NCBI GenBank assembly: GCA_031260825.1
Contig: JAISKS010000024.1
Coordinates: forward strand, 1-21,048
Length of the DNA: 21,048 nucleotides
Reading direction: 5' to 3'
Source: Bifidobacteriaceae bacterium
GTDB taxonomy: Bacteria > Actinomycetota > Actinomycetes > Actinomycetales > Bifidobacteriaceae
Shown here: one piece after another, positions 1-5,888 of the stretch
How positions within the stretch are numbered: the first letter of the stretch is position 1
How the letters are laid out: every line of letters begins with the position of its first letter
The notes under the pieces: model-generated
Told to the model about the DNA's origin: nothing
Database searches by the model: none
The model's input: the letters and a program-made list of their open reading frames with translations, nothing else
Translations under genes and position numbers: made by a program

Positions 1-588
1 CTCATAAAAATAACTTACATCTATACCGCTTATATACAGGCTTCTTTCATCAACATTATCCACTAATGCATCATTGATCATGGCTTTAATTCTATCACTA
101 TCGGTCATCGATAAAATAATCGCATCCATATATTCATCCTTGCCAATTTTATTCCAGTCAATAACTTTTCCAAAAGTTCTTTTGAAAATTAAGTCCAACC
201 ATATTCTGGTAGCCCGCCCATTGCCCTCTCTAAAAGGATGCGCTACATTCATTTCTACATACTTTTCGACAATCTGTTCAGCAGTATTTTCAGGCATTTT
301 TGCTACAGTTTCAACCGCTTCATGTAGATATATAACGGGAGCAAAGCGAGTATTACCTTTTGACATATTGTCTTGACGAATTTTACCAGCAAAATCATAA
401 ATGTCGCTAAATAAATACTTGTGAATATCAGAAAGACCAGTAAAAGTGCCAACTTCAATTTTGTTAATATCACCACTATCAAACAACTGTTTTGCTTTGC
501 TTTTAGTGATAAGTTCTTCCTGACGATCCAGTTCGACTTGGTCTGTTATACCCAGAATATTATGTTCTATTAGTGGCTTAAATGTCAT
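1..588 (-). CDS. fic: Fic-domain protein adenylyltransferase, 3'-truncated by window edge
   Basis: Reading the minus strand from ATG at 588 gives 196 uninterrupted codons that run off the window without a stop. The protein carries the Fic catalytic motif HPFREGNGRATR (H117 to R128, consensus HxFx[D/E]GNGRxxR), and the flap region before it (KGNTRF, residues 77-82) matches the family. Fic proteins transfer AMP, or sometimes other nucleotide moieties, from a nucleotide triphosphate to hydroxyl side chains of target proteins; H117 is the expected base. A Shine-Dalgarno AGGAAGG lies 9-10 nt before the start. The last visible residues are SYFYE; if the next residue is Gly or Asn this fits the (S/T)xxxE(G/N) autoinhibitory motif at a C-terminal (class III) position. 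Related single-domain proteins are about 200-210 residues, so only a short tail should be missing. No partner antitoxin gene is seen upstream. Family assignment is firm; target and toxin role are unknown. Confidence 0.9.
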   Translation of the reverse strand, partial: MTFKPLIEHNILGITDQVELDRQEELITKSKAKQLFDSGDINKIEVGTFTGLSDIHKYLFSDIYDFAGKIRQDNMSKGNTRFAPVIYLHEAVETVAKMPENTAEQIVEKYVEMNVAHPFREGNGRATRIWLDLIFKRTFGKVIDWNKIGKDEYMDAIILSMTDSDRIKAMINDALVDNVDERSLYISGIDVSYFYE

Positions 589-624
589 TTGGATTCTACC
601 TTCCTAATTATAATCTGTGCGCAG

Positions 625-759
625 TTGACCCAGGCATTGAAAAATCTCGCAGAGATGTTTTCAACAATTGACCAAGGCATTGAAAAATCTCGCAGAGATG
701 TTTTTAACAATTGACCAAGGCATTGAAAAATCTCGCAGAGATGTTTTCAACAATTGATC
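625..759. repeat. Three tandem 43-bp direct repeats, each with a hairpin
   Basis: Copies start at 625, 668 and 711, with a 6-bp start of a fourth at 754. They differ at only two positions (C/A at unit position 7, C/T at position 38). Inside each unit (637-664, 680-707, 723-750) lies an inverted repeat: TTGAAAAATCTC pairs with GAGATGTTTTCAA around the loop GCA, with one bulged G. The array begins 3 nt after the 3' end of the minus-strand tRNA-like gene and precedes fic. On the minus strand each stem is followed by a T-run, so tandem tRNA terminators are a plausible role. Confidence 0.9.
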
Positions 760-762
760 TCG

Positions 763-835
763 TACCCCGAGTGGGACTCGAACCCACACTGGATCGGGTT
801 TGAGCCGAACGCCTCTACCATTGGGCTATCGGGGC
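763..835 (-). tRNA. tRNA-like gene, class I cloverleaf, anticodon CAA
   Basis: The minus strand folds as a 73-nt cloverleaf without encoded CCA. The acceptor stem is GCCCCGA with TCGGGGT (first pair G-U), followed by discriminator A763. The D arm has a 3-bp stem GCC/GGC with GG in the loop. The T arm is GTGGG-TTCGAGT-CCCAC. The anticodon arm TTCGG-CTCAAAC-CCGAT has a T-T mismatch at pair 27-43 and gives anticodon CAA (800-802), which would read the leucine codon UUG. Bacterial tRNA-Leu normally has a long variable arm, whereas this one has a 5-nt variable loop. The amino-acid identity is therefore uncertain; a degenerate tRNA of another family is possible. It has its own extended -10 promoter upstream. 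Confidence 0.75.
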
Positions 836-866
836 ATGATAGAAATGGAACTTTATGTGTACTTAA

Positions 867-875
867 ATTATAACA
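867..875 (-). promoter_or_regulatory. Extended -10 promoter of the tRNA-like gene
   Basis: The minus strand reads TGT-TATAAT from 875 to 867, a perfect extended -10 box. No -35 element is visible at the expected distance. Transcription would start near 860, about 25 nt before the tRNA 5' end at 835. Confidence 0.65.
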
Positions 876-955
876 TAAAATAAAATATTTCATAGTAATT
901 ATTATTTCAGTATGTTGTGCACTAAAATCCCCAATATTTGTACCAAAAAAAACAG

Positions 956-1028
956 GGGGCAATATACCGATTTTGAACATTTTGACCCCAAAAAACACCA
1001 AAAATGTTCAAAATCGGTATATTGCCCC
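956..1028. repeat. Perfect 28-bp inverted repeat (hairpin element)
   Basis: Positions 956-983 are the exact reverse complement of 1001-1028, with a G-T pair possible just outside (955/1029) and a 17-nt loop (984-1000). On the minus strand the hairpin is followed by CCTGTTTTTTTT, so it could terminate transcription in that direction, but I see no convincing minus-strand gene upstream of it. The arms are far longer than a typical intrinsic terminator. It could be a small non-autonomous element or a repeat-derived hairpin. No target-site duplication is obvious. Confidence 0.85.
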
Positions 1029-1081
1029 TAAAAACCAATAACAAATTCATAAGAAATATACATATATATATATAATTACTG

Positions 1082-1087
1082 TATAAT
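1082..1087 (+). promoter_or_regulatory. Likely -10 box upstream of small membrane ORF
   Basis: TATAAT lies here, directly preceded by TG, in an otherwise very AT-rich stretch. It is about 47 nt upstream of the ORF at 1134. No -35 is evident. Confidence 0.4.
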
Positions 1088-1133
1088 GATATTTATTACA
1101 AAGAACTTTTGTAGAAAGCGCAGGTAAACAATA

Positions 1134-1316
1134 ATGAAAAATATTAAATCAAAAGAAGCGATTCTTGATAGAGCCATTATGTACTTTATGGGAATTATAA
1201 CAGGGTTTTTTTTCGCTGATGGATTTGAACATAATTTGGTATTTTTGTTTTTATTTATTACAGTATTATTGTTAATTCCCAAATCTATAATTAGCTATAA
1301 AACTTCTCAAAAATAG
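1134..1316 (+). CDS. Small two-helix membrane protein of unknown function
   Basis: I do not recognise this 60-residue protein. It has a charged N-terminus (MKNIKSKEAILDR), a first hydrophobic segment around residues 15-29 (YFMGIITGFFFADGF), a second around 34-53 (NLVFLFLFITVLLLIPKSII) and a basic tail (SYKTSQK), so a small helical-hairpin membrane protein is likely. An AGG 9 nt before the ATG could serve as a weak ribosome-binding site, and a TATAAT lies upstream. A hairpin follows the stop codon immediately. It is not translationally coupled to the importer operon that begins 100 bp later. It is short and lacks a recognised family, so it may still be spurious. Confidence 0.55.
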   Translation: MKNIKSKEAILDRAIMYFMGIITGFFFADGFEHNLVFLFLFITVLLLIPKSIISYKTSQK

Positions 1317-1347
1317 TACCAAAAAATAATAACATACCTTTTTGGTA
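1317..1347 (+). terminator. Weak hairpin after the small membrane ORF
   Basis: TACCAAAAA (1317-1325) pairs with TTTTTGGTA (1339-1347) around a 13-nt loop. The stem is AT-rich with only two G-C pairs, and the tail TATTTTAAT is only moderately T-rich, so it is at best a weak terminator. Confidence 0.4.
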
Positions 1348-1373
1348 TATTTTAATACATTATAAAATTTTTA

Positions 1374-1382
1374 TGTTATACT
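1374..1382 (+). promoter_or_regulatory. Extended -10 promoter of the amino-acid importer operon
   Basis: TGT-TATACT matches the extended -10 consensus. Transcription would begin near 1389, giving a leader of about 25 nt that contains the ribosome-binding site AAGGAG (about 1404-1409) before ATG 1415. No -35 is visible. Confidence 0.6.
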
Positions 1383-1414
1383 ATATTTCATATCATTTAA
1401 ATTAAGGAGTCGAT

Positions 1415-2278
1415 ATGAAAAAAATAAATAAATTATCAGTACATAAAATTGCAATCTCTTTAATGATGATGATGTTTTTCTCAACATTATTTTTAGCAGG
1501 TTGCGGCAGTTCAAATGAAAATGCAGATGATGCAAAAAAATCTGATTATGTAACTGAAGGAAAAATCACAATTGCTACAGGTCTTCCAACTTATGAGCCA
1601 TGGGTAGCTGATGATGCACCAGAAAACTGCGAAGGATTTGAGGCTGAACTTGCTTGCGATATCGCTAAAGAATTAGGCTTTGCGCCTGAAGATATTGTTT
1701 GGATACGTACTGGTTTTGAAGAAGCAATCGCACCTGGTGATAAAAACTTTGATTTCAATATTCAACAATATTCACCTTCTGCTGAGCGCGAACAATCTGT
1801 AAGTTTCTCAACACCTTATCTATTAGGCGAGCAAGCAATTGTAGTTAATGGAGATTCACAATTTGCAAATGCACAATCATTGGATGAATTGAAAGATGCA
1901 AAAATTGCTGTTGCTTCTGGTACAATAAGCTACGAAATTGCAGCTAAATATTTTGATGAGTCACAAATCAGTGTGTATAATGATGTAGACGCTGCCAAAC
2001 AAGCAGTGATGGTTGGTCAAGCTGATGCATTAGTAAACGATTTGGTTTCTTGCATTTTTACAGCTGGCGTAGAGTTCGATGATGGCGTAATTATTGGTAA
2101 ACTTCCTTCAGACGAAGAAGACTTAACAAATGATTCTTTATCAATTTTGTTCCCTAAAGACTCACCACTTGTTTCACCTGTAAATGATGCTTTAGATAAG
2201 CTAAAATCTGCAGGAACACTAGATGAACTAGAAAGTAAATATCTTTCTGGCTCAGGCTCAGTAGCTACATTAAAATAA
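1415..2278 (+). CDS. Polar amino-acid ABC transporter, substrate-binding lipoprotein
   Basis: This 287-residue protein is the extracytoplasmic binding component of the importer encoded by the next two genes. Residues 1-30 form a lipoprotein signal: basic N-terminus, hydrophobic core and lipobox LAGC with C30 as the acylated cysteine, followed by a Ser/Asn/Asp-rich linker. The mature part is a family-3 solute-binding domain (SBP_bac_3): ITIATGLPTYEPW begins the first lobe, a DFNIQQYSPSAER segment (about 113-125) matches the family signature around the binding cleft, and KIAVASGT (about 164-171) begins the second lobe. The ligand is probably a polar amino acid, but the sequence does not tell which. 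A good ribosome-binding site (AAGGAG) precedes the ATG. A hairpin lies between this gene and the permease. Confidence 0.92.
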   Translation: MKKINKLSVHKIAISLMMMMFFSTLFLAGCGSSNENADDAKKSDYVTEGKITIATGLPTYEPWVADDAPENCEGFEAELACDIAKELGFAPEDIVWIRTGFEEAIAPGDKNFDFNIQQYSPSAEREQSVSFSTPYLLGEQAIVVNGDSQFANAQSLDELKDAKIAVASGTISYEIAAKYFDESQISVYNDVDAAKQAVMVGQADALVNDLVSCIFTAGVEFDDGVIIGKLPSDEEDLTNDSLSILFPKDSPLVSPVNDALDKLKSAGTLDELESKYLSGSGSVATLK

Positions 2279-2286
2279 TAATAATG

Positions 2287-2310
2287 TACCCTTCTTTAAT
2301 TAGAGGGGTA
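2287..2310 (+). promoter_or_regulatory. Intra-operon hairpin after the binding-protein gene
   Basis: TACCCTTC (2287-2294) pairs with GAGGGGTA (2303-2310) around an 8-nt loop, with one G-U pair in RNA. It lies 8 nt after the binding-protein stop codon and just before the permease ribosome-binding site. It has no T-tract, so it is more likely a 3'-stabilising or attenuating hairpin than a full terminator. Confidence 0.55.
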
Positions 2311-2329
2311 TATTAAGTGAGGTTACAAA

Positions 2330-3187
2330 ATGAGTAACACAAATAATGAGATCAGCCCAATTGAATTAGAGCGCAGAAGCTATCGAAAAAAACAAGTTAT
2401 TAAATCAACTTTAATATCAATTATTTCTTTAATAGTTTTAGTTGTTGTGATAATTATTTTATTAAAAACAAGTGCTGGCTGGGAGACTGTAAAAAAATCT
2501 TTCTTTAATCAAGAATATTTTTTAAGCTCACTTCCAGTAGTATTCAAAGGACTTTTAATTAATATAAAAATACTTTGCATTGTGCTTGTTGGTGTGATAA
2601 TTCTTGCTCCAACTTTAGCAATTATTCGAACAAGCAAAGCTCCGGTTCTTTTTCCATTGCGAATTTTTGCATTAGTTTTTACGACAATAATGAGAGGCAC
2701 GCCAATATTGGTGCTATTATATTTAATCGGATTTGGAGTTCCCGGACTTCATATTTTCAAATCTACACAGGCTATTACTCTAGGAAGTATCGCGCTTATT
2801 TTAGCTTATTCAGCTTTTGTATCTGAGGTGATTCGAAGTGGTATAGAGTCGATTCATCCTTCGCAAATTCAGGCTGCTCGAAGTCTTGGATTATCCGCAC
2901 GAAAAACTATGGCGCTCATTATTCTTCCGCAGGCTATTCGAAAAATAATTCCAGCGCTTATGAATGATTTTATTTCACTTCAAAAAGATGTTGGATTGGT
3001 TTCGGTTTTGGGTATTATCGATGCCGTAAGATCTGCGCAAATTGAAGTAGCACATAGTTTTAATTTTACGCCGTATGTTGTAGCAGCGTTTTTATTTATT
3101 CTATTTTCGCTACCATTTATAGCCCTATCAGACTGGTATAATAAGAAAATTCAAAATAGAGAAATTAATCAAGGTGGTGAATTATAA
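2330..3187 (+). CDS. Polar amino-acid ABC transporter permease
   Basis: This 285-residue membrane protein belongs to the His/Glu/Gln/Arg/opine permease family. A basic N-terminal tail (ERRSYRKKQVIK) precedes a first transmembrane helix at about 25-45; further helices lie near 70-95, 102-140, 150-165 and 240-260. The cytoplasmic EAA loop that docks on the ATPase is clear around residues 165-205 (SIHPSQIQAARSLGLSARKTMALIILPQAIR). The start is supported by GAGG about 7 nt upstream. The stop overlaps the ATPase start by one base (TAATG), which indicates translational coupling. The permease probably works as a homodimer, because no second permease gene is present. Confidence 0.92.
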   Translation: MSNTNNEISPIELERRSYRKKQVIKSTLISIISLIVLVVVIIILLKTSAGWETVKKSFFNQEYFLSSLPVVFKGLLINIKILCIVLVGVIILAPTLAIIRTSKAPVLFPLRIFALVFTTIMRGTPILVLLYLIGFGVPGLHIFKSTQAITLGSIALILAYSAFVSEVIRSGIESIHPSQIQAARSLGLSARKTMALIILPQAIRKIIPALMNDFISLQKDVGLVSVLGIIDAVRSAQIEVAHSFNFTPYVVAAFLFILFSLPFIALSDWYNKKIQNREINQGGEL

Positions 3188-3921
3188 TGGCTGAAAAACA
3201 TTTATTGGAAATAAAAAATCTCAAAAAATCTTATGCTGAAAAAACTATTCTCGATGATTTATCATTTAATATAGATTTCCATGAAGTTGTTACAGTAATT
3301 GGCGCATCGGGTTCCGGCAAATCAACACTCCTAAAATGCATCAACCTTCTTGAGCAAATTGATGATGGAGAAATCTATTTACAAGGTGAGGATATTGTCG
3401 ATCCATCAATTAATAAAGATAAAGTTCGATCCGAAATTGGCGTAGTATTCCAGGCTTATAATCTTTTTCCACATCTTACTGTACTCGATAATGTCACACT
3501 AGGTTTGAGGCATATTAAGAAAATTAAGAAATCTGAGGCTGATATAACTGGCAAAAAATTACTATCTAAAATTGGTCTTGAAGAATTTGCAGACTCTTAT
3601 CCTGATAGACTTTCTGGGGGACAACAACAGCGCGTTGCCATAATTCGTGCCATAGCCACTAATCCAAAACTTCTTTTGCTTGACGAAATCACGAGCGCTC
3701 TAGATCCAAAACTTGTCAAAGATGTTTTGGGATTAGTCTCGGATTTAAAAAATGATGGCGTTACAGTTCTGATGTCAACCCATGAAATGAGTTTTGCAAA
3801 AAATGTTTCAAATAAAGTAATATTTTTGCATAATGGTAAAATTAAAGAACAGGGGACACCTGAAGAGATTTTTGATCATCCAAAAACTCAAGAATTAAAA
3901 GAATTTTTAACTAACGAATAA
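3187..3921 (+). CDS. Polar amino-acid ABC transporter ATP-binding protein
   Basis: This 244-residue protein is the cytoplasmic ATPase energising the importer. The nucleotide-binding motifs are complete: Walker [10 protein letters not shown] (39-47), Q-loop Q89, signature LSGGQQQR (142-149), Walker B LLLLDE (162-167) and switch histidine H199 in STHEM. Its length and the tail (IFDHPKTQELKEFLTNE) fit the GlnQ/HisP-like group with no extra regulatory domain. The start overlaps the permease stop. The SAM-hydrolase-like gene follows after 18 nt, so it is probably in the same transcript. Confidence 0.93.
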   Translation: MAEKHLLEIKNLKKSYAEKTILDDLSFNIDFHEVVTVIGASGSGKSTLLKCINLLEQIDDGEIYLQGEDIVDPSINKDKVRSEIGVVFQAYNLFPHLTVLDNVTLGLRHIKKIKKSEADITGKKLLSKIGLEEFADSYPDRLSGGQQQRVAIIRAIATNPKLLLLDEITSALDPKLVKDVLGLVSDLKNDGVTVLMSTHEMSFAKNVSNKVIFLHNGKIKEQGTPEEIFDHPKTQELKEFLTNE

Positions 3922-3939
3922 ATTAGAAAAGGAAATAAA

Positions 3940-4806
3940 ATGACAGATATAAATACAAATGGAATGCTAGTGATACAAACTGATTTTGGCAAAATTGATG
4001 GAGCTGTAGCAGCAATGTATGGTATAGCTTTAGGTGTAAATCCTGATTTGAAAATTTATGATTTGACTCATGATATTCCTCCGTTCAATATTTTTCAAGC
4101 ATCATATAGATTATTTCAATCGGTTAAATTTTGGCCATCTGGTACAGTATTTGTGTCGGTTGTGGATCCTGGTGTTGGATCACAGCGCGATAGTATTATT
4201 GTTCAAACCGAAACAAATCACTTTTTAGTAACGCCAGATAATGGTGCCTTAACTCATCTAAAAGAATCTCTTGGAATAAAAAATATTTGGAAAATTGACC
4301 AAGAAAAATATATGAGAAAAGACACTGGAGATAGTAATACTTTTCATGGAAGAGATTTGTATGCACCTGTTGGAGCCCTGCTAGCTTCAGGGAAACTTGA
4401 TTTAGATACATTCGAAATTAAGTAAATTGAAGATGCAAAAACTTTAGATATTTTGCCTGTTAATATTGATACTAATTCAAAAACTATTTCTGGAAATGTT
4501 GACACAATGGATGCGCAGTTTGGAAATCTTTGGACAAATATTACAAACTCGGATTTCAAAAAACTTAATCTTCCAGCTGGTACAGATTTCCTAGTTAAAA
4601 TTAAAGCTCATGAAAATACTGTTTATTCTAATATTATCAGATATGGTAATACATTTGCTGATGTCGATAAATCTGAACCAATTATATTTTTAAACTCAGT
4701 TTATTGCTTAGCAATTGCTATTAATCAAGGAAATTTCGTGACACAAGCTGGGCTAATGACTCATATTGGAAATCTCACAATTGAATTTAAAGCAATTGAA
4801 TTGTAA
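3940..4806 (+). pseudogene. SAM hydrolase (DUF62 family) interrupted by an in-frame TAA
   Basis: Residues 1-161 (3940-4422) and a further 126 codons (4426-4803) lie in the same reading frame, separated by one TAA at 4423-4425. Together they have the length (about 288) and domain order of SAM hydroxide adenosyltransferases, which hydrolyse S-adenosylmethionine to adenosine and methionine. The N-terminal part holds the family motifs VIQTDFG (11-17), DPGVG (76-80), PDNG (99-102) and TFHGRDLYAP (134-143). The Asp-Arg-His triad is present as D76, R83 and H136. The C-terminal beta-barrel domain after the stop looks intact (EPIIFLNSVYCLAIAINQGN). The ribosome-binding site AAAAGGAAAT precedes the start. 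The lesion is one codon in an otherwise well-kept gene, so it is either a recent nonsense mutation, a sequencing error, or a stop that is read through. The C-terminal domain could also restart at TTG 4453. It lies at the end of the importer operon. Confidence 0.85.
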
Positions 4807-4856
4807 TATATATTAAGTAAGTTTTAATTCTAAATCACTCTTTTTTAATATTCAAA

Positions 4857-4865
4857 TGGTAAAAT
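4857..4865 (+). promoter_or_regulatory. Extended -10 promoter of rsmG, probably leaderless
   Basis: TGG-TAAAAT ends 7 nt before the rsmG ATG at 4873, so transcription should begin at or next to the start codon. No Shine-Dalgarno sequence lies before the ATG, in agreement with a leaderless message. Confidence 0.55.
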
Positions 4866-4872
4866 AATATTT

Positions 4873-5757
4873 ATGGGTAAATCAAGTAAAATAAAAAAAA
4901 TAATTAATAAATCCGATTCAAATGATCAATCGTCAAAAAATCCTGCTGATTTAAAAACTACATTTGTTACAAATCTATTAAGAGATCCGATTTCCTTAAA
5001 AGAAATTGATGCATTATATTTCAAAGATATGGCTGTTAATATCGAAAATAATGACCAACTAAAACGCGAACTTTCTGCATATTTCGGTTTATCATTTCAA
5101 AAGATTTATGACTACGCAAAACTTTTAGAAGCTAACTGTGCTCAGTTTGGATTATTAGGTCCTAATGAAAAACCGAAGATCTGGGAGAGACATATTGCAA
5201 ACTCTGCTTCACTAATTAATCAGTTTACAATTTCCTATTATACAGGCGTTTTTCAAAGAGGTTTTACTGGAAAAATTAATGCATTAAATTTTGAACCACC
5301 TAGTTCATTCGTTGCCGATATAGGTAGCGGAGCTGGACTCCCAGGAATTGTATTAGCTATTATGCTTGAAAATATTCCTGACTATAAAAATTACACAGTA
5401 GACTTAATTGAGCCTATGGGTAAACGTGCTGAATGGTTAAATTATGTGGTACATGAACTTGATTTAAAAAACGTACGCGTATTTAATAATAGAATTCAGG
5501 ATTTTCCTCCTCAGCCTGGATATAATGTAGTTATCTCAAGAGCTGTAGCAAAACTTGATGAACTAATAAATATGTCAGCACCAATTATGCATTCAAAAGG
5601 TACAATGATGTTTCTAAAAGGTGATTCTGTTGAAAGTGAAATTGAATTAGCTAAGCCTCAAATTGATTATTTTAAATTAATTGATGTAAGAGTTGCAGAG
5701 TCGCAAGTTGCAAGTACTTTTGAAAAATCAAAAGTATTTTTAGCGGAAATGCCGTAA
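4873..5757 (+). CDS. rsmG: 16S rRNA (guanine-527-N7)-methyltransferase
   Basis: RsmG (GidB) methylates N7 of G527 in 16S rRNA using SAM. The Rossmann motif I FVADIGSGAGLPG (146-158) is diagnostic; it is followed by DLIEPMGKRAEWLNYV (motif II region), RVFNNRIQDF and VISRAVAKLDEL (about 222-233), all in family order. The HIANSASL segment (107-114) corresponds to the conserved HIxDSL. The protein has 294 residues against about 205-240 usual, and the excess is a lysine/serine-rich N-terminal extension of some 70 residues with no recognisable domain. The leaderless-type promoter supports the upstream start; an internal start at M53 is possible but has no better signal. The gene's last codon begins a degenerate 18-bp repeat series. 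Confidence 0.92.
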   Translation: MGKSSKIKKIINKSDSNDQSSKNPADLKTTFVTNLLRDPISLKEIDALYFKDMAVNIENNDQLKRELSAYFGLSFQKIYDYAKLLEANCAQFGLLGPNEKPKIWERHIANSASLINQFTISYYTGVFQRGFTGKINALNFEPPSSFVADIGSGAGLPGIVLAIMLENIPDYKNYTVDLIEPMGKRAEWLNYVVHELDLKNVRVFNNRIQDFPPQPGYNVVISRAVAKLDELINMSAPIMHSKGTMMFLKGDSVESEIELAKPQIDYFKLIDVRVAESQVASTFEKSKVFLAEMP

Positions 5758-5818
5758 ACATTTTTTCACACGAAACATTCTTTCGCTACGAAAATTTTTT
5801 GTACGAAACCTTTTATTA
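5753..5818 (+). repeat. Degenerate 18-bp repeats at the rsmG 3' end
   Basis: The motif C-G-(A/T)-A-A-A followed by a T-rich run recurs at 5753, 5771, 5789 and 5804, with spacings of 18, 18 and 15 bp. The first copy starts in the last codon (CCG) and includes the TAA stop of rsmG. Later copies read CGAAA and carry no stop at that position. The copies are strongly diverged, so this is the weakest of the gene-end arrays. Confidence 0.55.
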
Positions 5819-5857
5819 GGCGGCGGTCGGCCCTCAAAAACCTAGCTATATTTTTTA

Positions 5858-5866
5858 TGCTATAAT
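5858..5866 (+). promoter_or_regulatory. Extended -10 promoter of recG
   Basis: TGC-TATAAT is a perfect extended -10. It predicts a short leader of about 15 nt with the strong ribosome-binding site AAGGAGG (5877-5883) before ATG 5889. Confidence 0.65.
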
Positions 5867-5888
5867 CCTTTTAATAAAGGAGGATAAT

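Noticed and set aside
74..376. 100-codon plus-strand ORF at the left edge
   Set aside because: It is antisense to the fic gene, whose Fic motif and codon pattern are clear.
607..612. TATAAT on the minus strand just upstream of fic as its promoter
   Set aside because: The implied transcription start (about 600) would fall inside the ribosome-binding site AGGAAGG (598-605), so the message would lose it.
625..759. Possible CRISPR array from the 43-bp regular repeats
   Set aside because: The whole 43-bp period is repeated with no variable spacers, only three copies are present, and no cas gene is in the window.
763..835. The tRNA-like gene as a suppressor that reads the TAA in the SAM-hydrolase gene
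   Set aside because: Its anticodon CAA pairs with UUG, not UAA; no suppressor anticodon is visible.
5819..5834. Short GC-rich patch (GGCGGCGGTCGG) between rsmG and recG
   Set aside because: It stands out from the AT-rich surroundings but forms no convincing hairpin or known site.
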